64,000 nucleotides of DNA, from the NCBI RefSeq assembly GCF_014750685.1, contig NZ_JAAXGE010000011.1, forward strand, positions 118,097-182,096. The letters are read 5' to 3'. Under the pieces are notes generated by a model. The model saw only the letters and a list, made by a program, of their open reading frames with translations, was not told the DNA's origin and made no database searches. This document shows, one piece after another, positions 53,548 to 63,091 of the stretch (position 1 is the stretch's first letter; every line of letters starts with the position of its first letter). The DNA is from Bacteroides sp. GM023. Its GTDB lineage: Bacteria; Bacteroidota; Bacteroidia; Bacteroidales; Bacteroidaceae. A program made the position numbers and the translations under genes.

Positions 53548-54837
53548 CTAGAACGTTGTTATCTTGTCTTTAAACTCTTTCCATCCGTTCGCTGATTTAT
53601 AGTTCTCTACTGCTCCGGAAGGAACACGGATTGCTGTAATATTCTTAGGAAATCCGTACCATACCTTTTCAAATACCTGTGGTGGGGTTGCTGTCTCTAC
53701 CTTGACTTCCTGGATGCCTGTATTATCGAAAGCTGAGAAATTGATTTGTGTGACGCTTGCCGGAATGGTTAGTTGAGTTACTTTTTGGTTGCCGCCGAGT
53801 AGCCCTTGTCCTAATATCCGGATGCTTTGCGGAATTTCAAAACGGGTTAGCTTCGGGCATCCTTCAAAGCAATATGCTTTAATTATGGCATTGGGGCCGT
53901 CATTGGAAGCGGCGCCGTAAGTTAATACTTCTGTCAATTCCGGACAATAGTAGAATGCTCTGTCTACCAGGGTTGTAATGCCGTTCGGTAGTTTGGCAGT
54001 TACAATACCACTTTCACGGAAAGCTTCCTGTCCGATTGTCTTTACATTCTCAGGGACTTTAATCATCTTCAGTTTTGAAGTACCGAGGAATGCTTGCGAA
54101 CCGATTTCCTTTAGCGTTGAAGGTAATTCAATCTCTTCGATACCGGAAAGGAAGAAGGTACTGGCAGGAAGTTCGGTGAGCTTCGTCTGACTTAAATCTA
54201 CCCGCTTCAAGTTTTTGCAATAATAAAATATGTCTTCTTCAAGTTTCTCCAAAGTCGAAGGGAAAACGATTTCTTGAATACTTGAATTAAAGAAAGCCTG
54301 TTCTCCGATGGAGGTGAGTCCTTCGTTAAGTACTACTTTGGTTATCTTTTTCCCATAAAACACATTTTTCGAGATTGATTTCACATGACTGGGCAACGTA
54401 ATTTCATCATAACCGTTCACAACTTCCGTCAATGCTCCGTTCTCTATGCGTATAGGGGCTATCTGTACAGTAAACGTTTTCTGTTTCCCTTCTATGGTAA
54501 TTGTAACTTCTTGCTTTTCAACAGGAGCTGCAGAGGAAAAACCGCTGATTTGCTCTGAAGTAACTGTAACGGGTCGTTGTTTACCATCATCATAATTACC
54601 AATCACTTTGATTCCGGTCAAGTCAATCTTCTCACCTAAAGCGTAAACTGTTTTTTCAGGGAGTTGCTCTATTGAGAAGCTTTCTAGTAAAGCTCCTGAT
54701 GTATCGGACGGTTGCCCGGTGGATGGTGTATTGGTTTTATGTTCATCGCTTTCAGTACCACAGCTTTGCAAAGCAAACCCGAATAGTACTTGTAAGCAGA
54801 GTACTGCTATTATCTTGAATTTAAAATATTTCATCAT
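53548..54837 (-). CDS. BspA-like LRR_5 lipoprotein with bacterial Ig-like domain
   Basis: 429 residues. Lipobox QSC near residue 26, an Ig-like (Big_3 type) domain at about 60-130 (LGEKIDLTGIKVIGNYDDGK), then about eight BspA/LRR_5 repeats (LNEGLTSIGEQAFFNSSIQEIVFPSTLE pattern) to residue about 400. Such surface proteins bind host matrix proteins or other cells. It is the second gene after a small lipoprotein, 12 bp away, and has its own terminator. Confidence 0.9.
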   Translation of the reverse strand: MMKYFKFKIIAVLCLQVLFGFALQSCGTESDEHKTNTPSTGQPSDTSGALLESFSIEQLPEKTVYALGEKIDLTGIKVIGNYDDGKQRPVTVTSEQISGFSSAAPVEKQEVTITIEGKQKTFTVQIAPIRIENGALTEVVNGYDEITLPSHVKSISKNVFYGKKITKVVLNEGLTSIGEQAFFNSSIQEIVFPSTLEKLEEDIFYYCKNLKRVDLSQTKLTELPASTFFLSGIEEIELPSTLKEIGSQAFLGTSKLKMIKVPENVKTIGQEAFRESGIVTAKLPNGITTLVDRAFYYCPELTEVLTYGAASNDGPNAIIKAYCFEGCPKLTRFEIPQSIRILGQGLLGGNQKVTQLTIPASVTQINFSAFDNTGIQEVKVETATPPQVFEKVWYGFPKNITAIRVPSGAVENYKSANGWKEFKDKITTF

Positions 54838-54849
54838 TGGTATAAAATT

Positions 54850-55263
54850 CTAATTAGGGAATTGGGTTAAACGTATTTCTACTTTCACTATTTTGCCTGC
54901 TTCCACAGTTTTTCCGGCAGACCATATTTGATAGTTTTTCGGTCCGCCACCTTCCTGTACTACAAAAGTAAGGAAACGTTGTTTCTGTGTCGCAAACCAG
55001 ATTTCTTGTGGCAAAGTAAATGTAGCCAACCCTTTTTCATCTGTTCTGCTAACTTCAGTAGGCAAGGTCAAATTATCTTTTTCAAAAATCTCATAATCTT
55101 TTTCATTATACATTTTAACGGGAACATTCGTTGCTATTTTTCCATTCTCGTCATAAACTGCTACTACTACTTTTGCTTCTCCTGTTTCTACTTTTTCTTT
55201 TCCGCATGCTACCATGAAAAGCATGACACTTAATAACATAACAATCTTTCTCATAATCTTCAT
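54850..55263 (-). CDS. Small lipoprotein with transthyretin/Ig-like fold
   Basis: 137 residues with lipobox MVAC near residue 20. The rest is a beta-sandwich-like domain (AKVVVAVYDENGKIATNVPVKMYN, TDEKGLATFTLP) of the kind found in CarboxypepD_reg/SpaA-type proteins. It is the first gene of a two-gene operon with the BspA-like protein. Starts 55263 or 55254 are both possible. Confidence 0.75.
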   Translation of the reverse strand: MKIMRKIVMLLSVMLFMVACGKEKVETGEAKVVVAVYDENGKIATNVPVKMYNEKDYEIFEKDNLTLPTEVSRTDEKGLATFTLPQEIWFATQKQRFLTFVVQEGGGPKNYQIWSAGKTVEAGKIVKVEIRLTQFPN

Positions 55264-55416
55264 CTTTTACTGATTTTTCGATTACAAAAGTAGTGAGATT
55301 CTGTCATTTCTGAGTTACGATACAGTCTTGTGTATCTAACACTCTTGTTTTGTATGCATTGATATTCAATTATTTATAAAAGTAAGTCTCTGATTTTTCT
55401 AACACTAGCCTAACAC

Positions 55417-57072
55417 CTATTCAAAAAGTGATAAAAACAGGTCTTTATTGGTTGTCTCCGCTGATTTTATGCGTGACTTTAAGCGTGACTTACGGGCATA
55501 AACATTAGCTACCGTGTCTTTCATAAACAGACTGATAACTTGTGGTGAGAAACCGACAAAGATATAACAAAGTAACCGGATGTCTGCTTCTTTCATTGCA
55601 GGAAAATCATTCCGTAGTTTCTGCATGGCATTATCGTGGCAGGTATTTACAATCAGCTCCAGTTCTTGCAACATCTCGTTATTCTCTGAAAAGTCTGTGA
55701 TTATTTGCTTCACTTCCTGGAACATGGCGGCCTGTTGCGATAAAGTGTTCTCCCGTTCATAGTAGGTTTTACCCAGTTTGTCGATAATATCAAAACGGGA
55801 AGTGACCAATCCTTTCAAATGACTTTCCGTGCTGCGCTGTCCTTCCATGCGTTCTGTCAGGGCTTTGTATTCGGAATTGGCTTCTTCTGCCAGTAATAGA
55901 TAGTGGTCAGTACGTTCACGTTGCAGACGCATCCGTTGCCGGATGATGTACCAGGCTACTCCTAATAACAGAATGACAATGACTATGGCAGAAATCTCTA
56001 AAATTGTGCGATTTTTGATACGATATTCAGCGAAAGCTGATTGTTCCTGAAAATATTCACGTTCAACCATACCGGCAGAGAATTGCATATTCGAGCGCGT
56101 CAGGGAATCAGTTAGATAAATATAACGATGTATATTATCCGTTGCTTTTTCAAAGTTTTTGGATTGCGCTTCGATTCGATAGGCAGTATAGTATAAGTCT
56201 GCCATATCACGAATATCGGTCGTATGTGCTTCTGCCAGTTTCAGATAATGACGTGCACTATCCACACGATTCTTTAAAAGTTGTACATCAACCAATGTAT
56301 GGTAACCGTACAATGTATCTTTCCGTGCAGAAAGTTCAATACGTTGCAGTAGGTCATGAGGTATTTGTCTCTTTCCTGATATTACATAGAGAGATGCCAG
56401 GTTAGTCAGACTGGATTCAGCTAGTTCATCATTCTTTTGTTCATCGGCCAAATCAAGTGCAGCAGAGTAGAGTCGCATTGCTTTTTCAATATCCTTTGAA
56501 TGATAAGCGGAGGCAGCCATATCGAGTGTAGCTTCCGTTTCTTCACGAAGATTTTCAGATTGACGGAAATTATTCCGGGATTCCCGGAAATAATGATAGG
56601 CACGGTTATAGTTCATCTGTGCATAATATACCTCACCGATTTGATTATACAGAAGCCCCTTATAATAAGGTTCATTGGTATCTTTCAGCTTTTTCTCAAT
56701 TTCCAGAAATATGCGTAATGCTCCTGCTTTGTCATCTGCACGTAATTTAATGCGCCCCCAATAATAGAGAGTCTTACATTGATTACGTAAATTCTTCGGA
56801 TGATGTTCATAGTAATTCCAGGCTTTTCGGATAAGTGAATCATTCGTTATTTTAATATGGTTCTTATCCAAAGCCGCAGAATAAAGTAAAGCATATCTGG
56901 CCTGTTCCGCCTGTTGACTTCCGGGGATAAATTGTTGCAGTATAGTCAAAGCGCTATCCGGCTTGTTTTGCAGCAAAGCTTCCGCTTCATCAAGGCGGGA
57001 ATCCTGTTCTCTGTTATAGCATCCTGTAAAAGAGAGAACTATCAATATTCCAAGTATAATCCTGCATTTCAT
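55417..57072 (-). CDS. TPR-containing membrane regulator with C-terminal HTH-like domain
   Basis: About 551 residues. The start at 57072 gives a lipoprotein signal (LSFTGC); the frame extends to 57150 but those 26 codons read as noise. TPR repeats run from about residue 30 to 340, one membrane helix lies near 355-375 (AIVIVILLLGVAWYII), a coiled coil follows, and the C-terminus (EADIRLLCYIFVGFSPQVISLFMKDTVANVYARKSRLKSRI) resembles a LuxR-type HTH. Bacteroides TPR-HTH proteins of this kind are thought to link cell-surface cues to transcription. It is upstream of the BspA-like operon on the same strand. Confidence 0.82.
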   Translation of the reverse strand: MKCRIILGILIVLSFTGCYNREQDSRLDEAEALLQNKPDSALTILQQFIPGSQQAEQARYALLYSAALDKNHIKITNDSLIRKAWNYYEHHPKNLRNQCKTLYYWGRIKLRADDKAGALRIFLEIEKKLKDTNEPYYKGLLYNQIGEVYYAQMNYNRAYHYFRESRNNFRQSENLREETEATLDMAASAYHSKDIEKAMRLYSAALDLADEQKNDELAESSLTNLASLYVISGKRQIPHDLLQRIELSARKDTLYGYHTLVDVQLLKNRVDSARHYLKLAEAHTTDIRDMADLYYTAYRIEAQSKNFEKATDNIHRYIYLTDSLTRSNMQFSAGMVEREYFQEQSAFAEYRIKNRTILEISAIVIVILLLGVAWYIIRQRMRLQRERTDHYLLLAEEANSEYKALTERMEGQRSTESHLKGLVTSRFDIIDKLGKTYYERENTLSQQAAMFQEVKQIITDFSENNEMLQELELIVNTCHDNAMQKLRNDFPAMKEADIRLLCYIFVGFSPQVISLFMKDTVANVYARKSRLKSRIKSAETTNKDLFLSLFE

Positions 57073-57279
57073 GCTGTGAATGTAATAAAAATATTTCGAG
57101 TTTAACATGGAATTATTATATCTTTTTTGAGAACTATGATGTAAACACATCTAATATAATCTATATGTGGCTAAATCGATATTCTTAATAATTCCCCATA
57201 TATTGTAGATTATATGTGTTTTTAAATTTGTTTGAAGGCAATTTGCTTAAATAATAATTGTAAATCGGCTATTTTGTAG

Positions 57280-57309
57280 TTTGATTTATATAAATAATTA
57301 GTACTTTTA
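57280..57309 (+). promoter_or_regulatory. Promoter of the McrB-like gene
   Basis: -33 TTTG (57280-57283), an 18-bp spacer and -7 TACTTTTA (57302-57309, one mismatch at the last base). It lies 42 bp before the ATG. Confidence 0.6.
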
Positions 57310-57351
57310 CGATGATTTAGTTAGGATATTAAAAGTGTAAATAACGTTGTT

Positions 57352-59238
57352 ATGAAAGAACTACCTAGAAACATAAAACGCGATGATATTCTTCAGGCCA
57401 TTCGTAAAATAGAAGAAGAAGGTATTCCACCTCAAGCTCATTCGTCCACTTATGATCTATTATATAATGGAAGAAGGTTTCCACCTAAATTGGTTTTGGC
57501 TTATGCTAATATTTTTGCAAATGGAGAAGTATTAGATCGTAATGAATTTGAAGGCGGAAAAGGTACTACTTGTTTTAAGATATTGAAAGATAATGGTTTT
57601 GAAATAGCTTTGAAGAACGAATCCAATTCTATATCGGAAACATTAGTAAAGTTTTTGGAACAAGCTAAAAGTAATAGCCTGAAAACCAAAGATTATATAA
57701 AATATTTTGATGATTTACAAGTGAAAGTAAGCTTCGGAATGGCCAGTTTAGCACGTGTGCCATGGATCTCTTTTTTAGCACAGGGACAAAAAACAAGTAA
57801 TGGAATATATCCTGTATATCTCTTTTATAAGAAATATAATATTTTGGTATTGGCTTATGGAGTCAGCGAAGGGACTGTACCGACTGTTACCTGGAATTTA
57901 GATAATAATGTAGAAACGATTAATTCCTATTTTAAAAAAAGAAATATTATACCAGATAGATATGGAGATTCTTATGTTTATGCGGTGTACGATACAACCA
58001 AACCTTTGAATTATATTTTAATTCAAGAAGACTTGAAAAAAATAATAGCCCAGTATAAGAGCATAGTAACTTCAGATAAAAACTCGTTGATTGCTTTATC
58101 TGGTCAAAGTAAAAAGTACGACGAAAAAGATTTTGAGCCTGAATCATTTATGAGTGATTTAAATTATACAGGGCTTGTTTTCTCATCAGAGTTTGTTTCT
58201 CGTTTTATCTTGTCATTGTTGACAAAGCCTTTTGTTATTTTAAGTGGTTTAGCAGGTTCTGGTAAGACACAATTAGCTATGATGTTTGCAAAGTGGATTT
58301 GTGAAGATATAGATAAACAGGTTTGTATGATTCCTGTTGGAGCAGATTGGACAAATCGAGAATTCTTGATTGGGTATCCTAATGCACTGGAAAAAGGAGC
58401 TTATGTAAAACCCGATAATGGAGCATTGGATCTTATAATAGAAGCAAACAAGAATCCAAGAAAGCCATACTTCTTAATTCTTGATGAAATGAATCTAAGT
58501 TATGTTGAACGTTATTTTTCTGATTTTTTGAGTGTAATGGAGTCAGAAGAAGGGATTCCTTTAATGAAGGATTGTTTAGATAAAGAAATTACTCCTGTTA
58601 TAAAATTGCCTCGTAATTTATTTATAATAGGAACAATTAATGTAGATGAGACGACTTATATGTTTAGCCCTAAGGTTTTAGACCGTGCTAATGTCTTAGA
58701 ATTTCGTATTATGGAGAAGGATATGAAAGATTTCTTGCAGAAACTTCAGCCTATTCATAAAGATATTATCAATAATAAAGGCGTTGAGCAAGCAACTTCC
58801 TTTGTAAATATGGCAGTTAATTCTTGGGACTTGCAAATTCCTGAAGAACGTAAAGCGTCTATTGTTGGTTCTTTAGAATGCTTCTTTTATGAGTTAAAAA
58901 AAATACATGCAGAATTTGGGTATCGCACAGCCTGTGAGATTTTTCGATTTATGGCTTTAGCAGAGAAAGTTCACACTAAGTTGGAAGGTGATGCTATTAT
59001 TGATGCCGCAATTATACAAAAACTGTTGCCAAAACTACATGGTTCTCGTAAAAAGGTGGAACCTGTATTAAAAGCATTATGGAATCTTTGCCTTGTTAAG
59101 GGTTCCGAGTTAACTCTAGAAAATACAATAGAGTTTGTTCTCAATGACCAATTTAAATATCCACTGTCTGCAGAAAAAATATGGCGTATGTATTGTGTAG
59201 CGTTGGATAATGGTTTTACTAGTTTTGCTGAAGCATGA
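57352..59238 (+). CDS. McrB-like AAA+ NTPase of a modification-dependent restriction-like system
   Basis: 628 residues. The N-terminal 85 residues form a small DNA-head-like domain (RDDILQAIRKIEEEGIPPQ). A MrcB/DUF3578-type domain follows at about 95-230 (SFGMASLARVPWISFLAQGQ), then the McrB AAA+ core: Walker A GLAGSGKT (299-306), GADWTNREFLIGYPN, Walker B FLILDEM (374-380) and NVDETT (430-435). McrB hydrolyses GTP (or ATP) and drives a partner nuclease on methylated or foreign DNA. It ends 3 bp before the DUF2357 nuclease gene. The region is clearly more A/T-rich than its surroundings. Confidence 0.9.
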   Translation: MKELPRNIKRDDILQAIRKIEEEGIPPQAHSSTYDLLYNGRRFPPKLVLAYANIFANGEVLDRNEFEGGKGTTCFKILKDNGFEIALKNESNSISETLVKFLEQAKSNSLKTKDYIKYFDDLQVKVSFGMASLARVPWISFLAQGQKTSNGIYPVYLFYKKYNILVLAYGVSEGTVPTVTWNLDNNVETINSYFKKRNIIPDRYGDSYVYAVYDTTKPLNYILIQEDLKKIIAQYKSIVTSDKNSLIALSGQSKKYDEKDFEPESFMSDLNYTGLVFSSEFVSRFILSLLTKPFVILSGLAGSGKTQLAMMFAKWICEDIDKQVCMIPVGADWTNREFLIGYPNALEKGAYVKPDNGALDLIIEANKNPRKPYFLILDEMNLSYVERYFSDFLSVMESEEGIPLMKDCLDKEITPVIKLPRNLFIIGTINVDETTYMFSPKVLDRANVLEFRIMEKDMKDFLQKLQPIHKDIINNKGVEQATSFVNMAVNSWDLQIPEERKASIVGSLECFFYELKKIHAEFGYRTACEIFRFMALAEKVHTKLEGDAIIDAAIIQKLLPKLHGSRKKVEPVLKALWNLCLVKGSELTLENTIEFVLNDQFKYPLSAEKIWRMYCVALDNGFTSFAEA

Positions 59239-59241
59239 CGT

Positions 59242-61566
59242 ATGGATGAGTTATCAATACATATTGCTTTAAATAATGGCGATTGTACAACCTTATATGT
59301 TTTTGCTAGGCGAAAGAATACTTTGTTTAAAAGTGAGGACGCCAAAGAATATGGAGAATCTCCTTTCCAATTACAAGAAGGTTGTATGTATGATTTTGAG
59401 CTTGATAAGAATTGCTACTCTTTACAAGAAGATAGAGATATTTTAATTAATAGCAAAAGTCGCCAAGCAATTAGTCGTGGATGTATATCTACGGGAACTT
59501 ATGTGGGTACATATAGCATTGATGTTTTACAAAAAGAAGATAATAAAAAGGTAGGTGAAGTTGTTATTGAGATTCGTTCTGCCAAAGTCGGTTATCGTGA
59601 TGACTACCGTAGAATGTTAGAGGATATCACAGAATTTTGTACAGAACTACTTATGCAGCAAAGTTCTCCTGTGATACAACGTTATGAGGTAGATTTAACT
59701 AAAGATCCTAGATCAGATTATCAGCGTTTTGCTTTTGTTCGTTCGCTTGTTGATAGCGACTCTTTTGCAGATGCGATGTATCAGATTCAGTTGTCTCCAG
59801 TTAAAAGATGGATTGATTCAGAAGAAGAAAGACAACTTTGCAATGTAAAACGTTGGGGGCAACATGCGCTAAGGCAACTTGCTCATGCAACTAATAGAGT
59901 TTCTTTGCCTAATCAACATCCTTTGAAAGAGCGTTTCGATGCATTGCCACGTTGCGTGCCTGTTGCTTTTAGAAAAGAAACTGCTGATATTCCAGAAAAT
60001 CGTTTTATAAAGTATGTGTTGCGTTCATTCTTAACATTTTGTTCTTCTATACAACATCATTCTAAGGCTGGACAACGATTAAAACAGGAAGCCTCTTTAG
60101 TCTGTGAGAAGTTGTTACAGTATCTGTCATATCCTTTGTTCCGTAATATTTCAGAGATAAATGTACTGCCTCTAAATAGTCCAATTCTACAAAGAAAAGA
60201 AGGTTATCGGGAAATCTTTCAGAAATGGTTAATGTTTGATATGGCTGCTCGACTTACTTGGCAAGGTGGTGAAGATGTGTATGGAGCTGGAAAAAAGGAT
60301 GTTGCCAGATTGTATGAGTATTGGCTTTTCTTCAAATTATTAGATGTTTTGAGCCAGAAGTTTCATATTCCACCAAAAAGTAAAGAAGAACTCATTGATT
60401 GTAGTAATGAGTTAAATCTAACCTTAAAGCAAGGTAAAATGATTATGTTGAGTGGCATATATGAGACAGATAGTCGTAAATTAAATATATGTTTTTCTTA
60501 TAATCGAACTTTTAGTTATACAGATAACTATCAATTATCAGGAAGCTGGACTCGGAATTTTCGTCCCGACTATACATTGACAATATGGCCTGGTGACATA
60601 ACTAGTGAAGAAGCTGAACGAGAAGAGCTGATTACGCATATACATTTTGATGCGAAATATAGAATAGAACAATTATTTCTTCGTGATAATACAAATAAGA
60701 ATGATGATGAAATATCCGATGATTTATCGGAGGTGAAGCGAGAGGAAGAGCGAGGAACTTATAAGCGCGCTGATTTATTAAAAATGCATGCCTATAAAGA
60801 TGCTATTCGAAGAACAGGAGGCGCTTATATTCTTTACCCAGGAACAGAAAATCAAGTTATTCATGGCTTTCATGAAATCATTCCTGGGTTAGGAGCCTTT
60901 GCTATTTCGCCTAAGGATTATCATAAGAGCATACAGGCATTTCTAACTTTTCTTGATGATGTAGTTGATAATTTCCTAAATCGCACCTCTTTACGTGAGA
61001 AGCTAGCTTATCATACATATTCTGTATTGAGTAAAAATAATAATCGTAGTTTACGTGAGCCTCTGCCAGAACCTTATGGGGCCAATCGTGATCTATTACC
61101 TGATGAGACATACGTCTTAATTGGGTATTATAAAAATGAACAACAATTAGATTGGATTTTAAAAAGAAAATTATATAATACTCGTACTGGTAGTGCTAAT
61201 GGTTCCCTACATTTGAGTAAAGAAGTTATATCTGCGCGTTATTTATTATTACATGGAGAAGGAGAGTCATTGGCTGGAAGATTATATAAATTGGTTCCTA
61301 AAGGGCCTCGGATTTTTTCGAAAGAAAAGTTGGAAAAAATAGGGTATAAAGAACCTTCGGGAAATTACTATTTAGTTTATAATATAGAAGGAATATCTGA
61401 ACCTGAATTTGAAGGCATGAAATGGGATATAAAGCTTTTGGACGGATATAAGAAGGGTAATTTATCAGCAAGTGCTTTTTCTGTCTCGTTGGCTGATTTG
61501 ATGAAAGTTAAAGTTTTTAACGAATACGAGTATACTAATGAAACTCAATTTCCTGTTTTGTTATAG
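59242..61566 (+). CDS. DUF2357 protein with PD-(D/E)XK nuclease domain, McrC-like partner
   Basis: 774 residues. An N-terminal beta-rich region (1-120), a helical middle (120-330), the DUF2357 block DVARLYEYWLFFKLLDVLSQKF (353-374), and a PD-(D/E)XK core with RPDYTL (D443) and HIHFDAKYR (D470 and K472). It pairs with the McrB-like gene 3 bp upstream, as McrC-type nucleases do. The length is about twice classical McrC. It ends 6 bp before the 3' end of the convergent module. Confidence 0.88.
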   Translation: MDELSIHIALNNGDCTTLYVFARRKNTLFKSEDAKEYGESPFQLQEGCMYDFELDKNCYSLQEDRDILINSKSRQAISRGCISTGTYVGTYSIDVLQKEDNKKVGEVVIEIRSAKVGYRDDYRRMLEDITEFCTELLMQQSSPVIQRYEVDLTKDPRSDYQRFAFVRSLVDSDSFADAMYQIQLSPVKRWIDSEEERQLCNVKRWGQHALRQLAHATNRVSLPNQHPLKERFDALPRCVPVAFRKETADIPENRFIKYVLRSFLTFCSSIQHHSKAGQRLKQEASLVCEKLLQYLSYPLFRNISEINVLPLNSPILQRKEGYREIFQKWLMFDMAARLTWQGGEDVYGAGKKDVARLYEYWLFFKLLDVLSQKFHIPPKSKEELIDCSNELNLTLKQGKMIMLSGIYETDSRKLNICFSYNRTFSYTDNYQLSGSWTRNFRPDYTLTIWPGDITSEEAEREELITHIHFDAKYRIEQLFLRDNTNKNDDEISDDLSEVKREEERGTYKRADLLKMHAYKDAIRRTGGAYILYPGTENQVIHGFHEIIPGLGAFAISPKDYHKSIQAFLTFLDDVVDNFLNRTSLREKLAYHTYSVLSKNNNRSLREPLPEPYGANRDLLPDETYVLIGYYKNEQQLDWILKRKLYNTRTGSANGSLHLSKEVISARYLLLHGEGESLAGRLYKLVPKGPRIFSKEKLEKIGYKEPSGNYYLVYNIEGISEPEFEGMKWDIKLLDGYKKGNLSASAFSVSLADLMKVKVFNEYEYTNETQFPVLL

Positions 61567-61572
61567 CGCCAT

Positions 61573-62244
61573 TCATTCTTTGACAAGATTGGGTATATAT
61601 CTATTTTTTTCATGTATATCACCTAATCCGAGTTTGGGGTATATCATTCCACCAACTCCGGGTAATACACTTCCTTGCGCATCTTTGGATGTATCGATAG
61701 CAAATGTCAGAAATTCGAATTTACTGCTTATAGATTCAGGAAACTCTTTTTGTAAGTTCTTTTGAGCATCCTTATACATTACAGGAGATAATATATAAAT
61801 ATTAAGCGGGTTGATTTTTTCCACCAATCTGGTTAGTTGTGATTTTACAACACAAGAGCTGCTTATAATTGATTTTACAACAATTAGAGTTTGACACTCT
61901 TCAATCGGCTCTATATAAGATTTAACAATCGGGCTATATTCCAATTTTGTTGTTTCATCCAAAGTGATTCTCTGATTCCAAAAAACAGCTAATGCAACAT
62001 TTTTCTGTGAAATAGAGTTTAAAACACCTTGCGCCAACCAGTCAGCGTCTTCTGAAGCACATGCCAACATGGTATTTCCATACCTGCTATGTTTCTTTTC
62101 GTCCAGCAAAGCTCCTAGTGCTTTACCTAGTTTATAGAAGGTAGTACGATAAATCTCAATTGAGGTATTGGGATTGGATAAGATATGCATCAATTGAATA
62201 ATATCTCTGTTCTTTTCGTATGTTATATTGGTATAAGTTCTCAT
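61573..62244 (-). CDS. Phosphoribosyltransferase-like protein of unknown function
   Basis: 223 residues. ECQTLIVVKSIISSSCVV looks like the PRPP-binding loop of type I phosphoribosyltransferases (usually IVDDVxxTG), but with Lys-Ser in place of the Asp-Asp, and the C-terminus contains GDIHEKNRYI. The fold match is by eye. If correct, it is a degenerate or regulatory PRTase, as found in some conflict systems. It is third in a minus-strand module with a DUF1653 and a putative nuclease gene, 13 bp after the latter. Confidence 0.5.
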   Translation of the reverse strand: MRTYTNITYEKNRDIIQLMHILSNPNTSIEIYRTTFYKLGKALGALLDEKKHSRYGNTMLACASEDADWLAQGVLNSISQKNVALAVFWNQRITLDETTKLEYSPIVKSYIEPIEECQTLIVVKSIISSSCVVKSQLTRLVEKINPLNIYILSPVMYKDAQKNLQKEFPESISSKFEFLTFAIDTSKDAQGSVLPGVGGMIYPKLGLGDIHEKNRYIPNLVKE

Positions 62245-62257
62245 ATTTTATTCTATT

Positions 62258-63091
62258 TCAACTTAATAATTCCATTAAATCCCAAATATTTGCAGGATTG
62301 GCTTTCTGTAACTTTAGTTCAATTTCGCTTGTCCAGACGACCTCTCCATTCATGTTGTGATAGCTCCAATATACAGTTGTCCCTTTTTCAAGAAAACTGA
62401 TTCCAAACTGATTTAAGAGAATCTTGCATTTTTCTGATATTTCAACGTTTGGATATGTTTTTATGTTCACATATCCTTTACCTATTGAATGTACAATATC
62501 CAAAATCTGTTGTAGAGATACACTTTCTTGTTCAACAGAATTCCATGCTCCTAAAATAGCAGCTGCAATTCCAAATAGTTCATCATTTTCTGCTTGTTGT
62601 GATACTGTTATTTGCCGGATTGCTTCCTTAAATATAGGATGTGATAGAATTAATTGGTTGATACTAGAACAAGAAGGAAAATATTCCGATGTTGTATACG
62701 AACTTATTTCAGAAGGAACAGTAGATACTGAACTATTAGGATTTGAATAAATTAGTTTCAGTTTGAAGTTCTCGTTTCTTTCTGATGAAATCTCTGTTTG
62801 TCTTTTAAAATCATATTTTAACTTACTAGTTCCCCATGTTAAATCCTTCACATCTTTTAGTTGATGATAGGTTTTATGAGCATTAGGTTCTTCAATAAGA
62901 AGATCATCAACGAAGGCGTCACGTAGTTGTGTCGTTAGGTGGACGTTACTTAGTTGGGTAATATATTGATTCATAAATGAAACAATTTGGTAAGTTGCGT
63001 AGTAGCTTTCATAGACAGCTCCTTTGCTATTATTTTTCCCACCTTTGTGTTTATTCTTCAGATATTTCTTTTCTTTCTGGGTAATAGGCAT
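62258..63091 (-). CDS. Putative QxK-type nuclease of a defence-like module
   Basis: 277 residues. The N-terminus has GAVYESYYATYQIVSFM (E28), FVDDLLIEEP (D62/D63) and YHQLKDVK (Q77, K79), the E...D...QxK order of some PD-(D/E)XK nucleases in conflict systems such as DUF4297/CAP4 types. The C-terminal half is unrecognised. Assignment is by eye and moderate. Its start overlaps the end of the DUF1653 gene by 41 bp. Confidence 0.5.
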   Translation of the reverse strand: MPITQKEKKYLKNKHKGGKNNSKGAVYESYYATYQIVSFMNQYITQLSNVHLTTQLRDAFVDDLLIEEPNAHKTYHQLKDVKDLTWGTSKLKYDFKRQTEISSERNENFKLKLIYSNPNSSVSTVPSEISSYTTSEYFPSCSSINQLILSHPIFKEAIRQITVSQQAENDELFGIAAAILGAWNSVEQESVSLQQILDIVHSIGKGYVNIKTYPNVEISEKCKILLNQFGISFLEKGTTVYWSYHNMNGEVVWTSEIELKLQKANPANIWDLMELLS

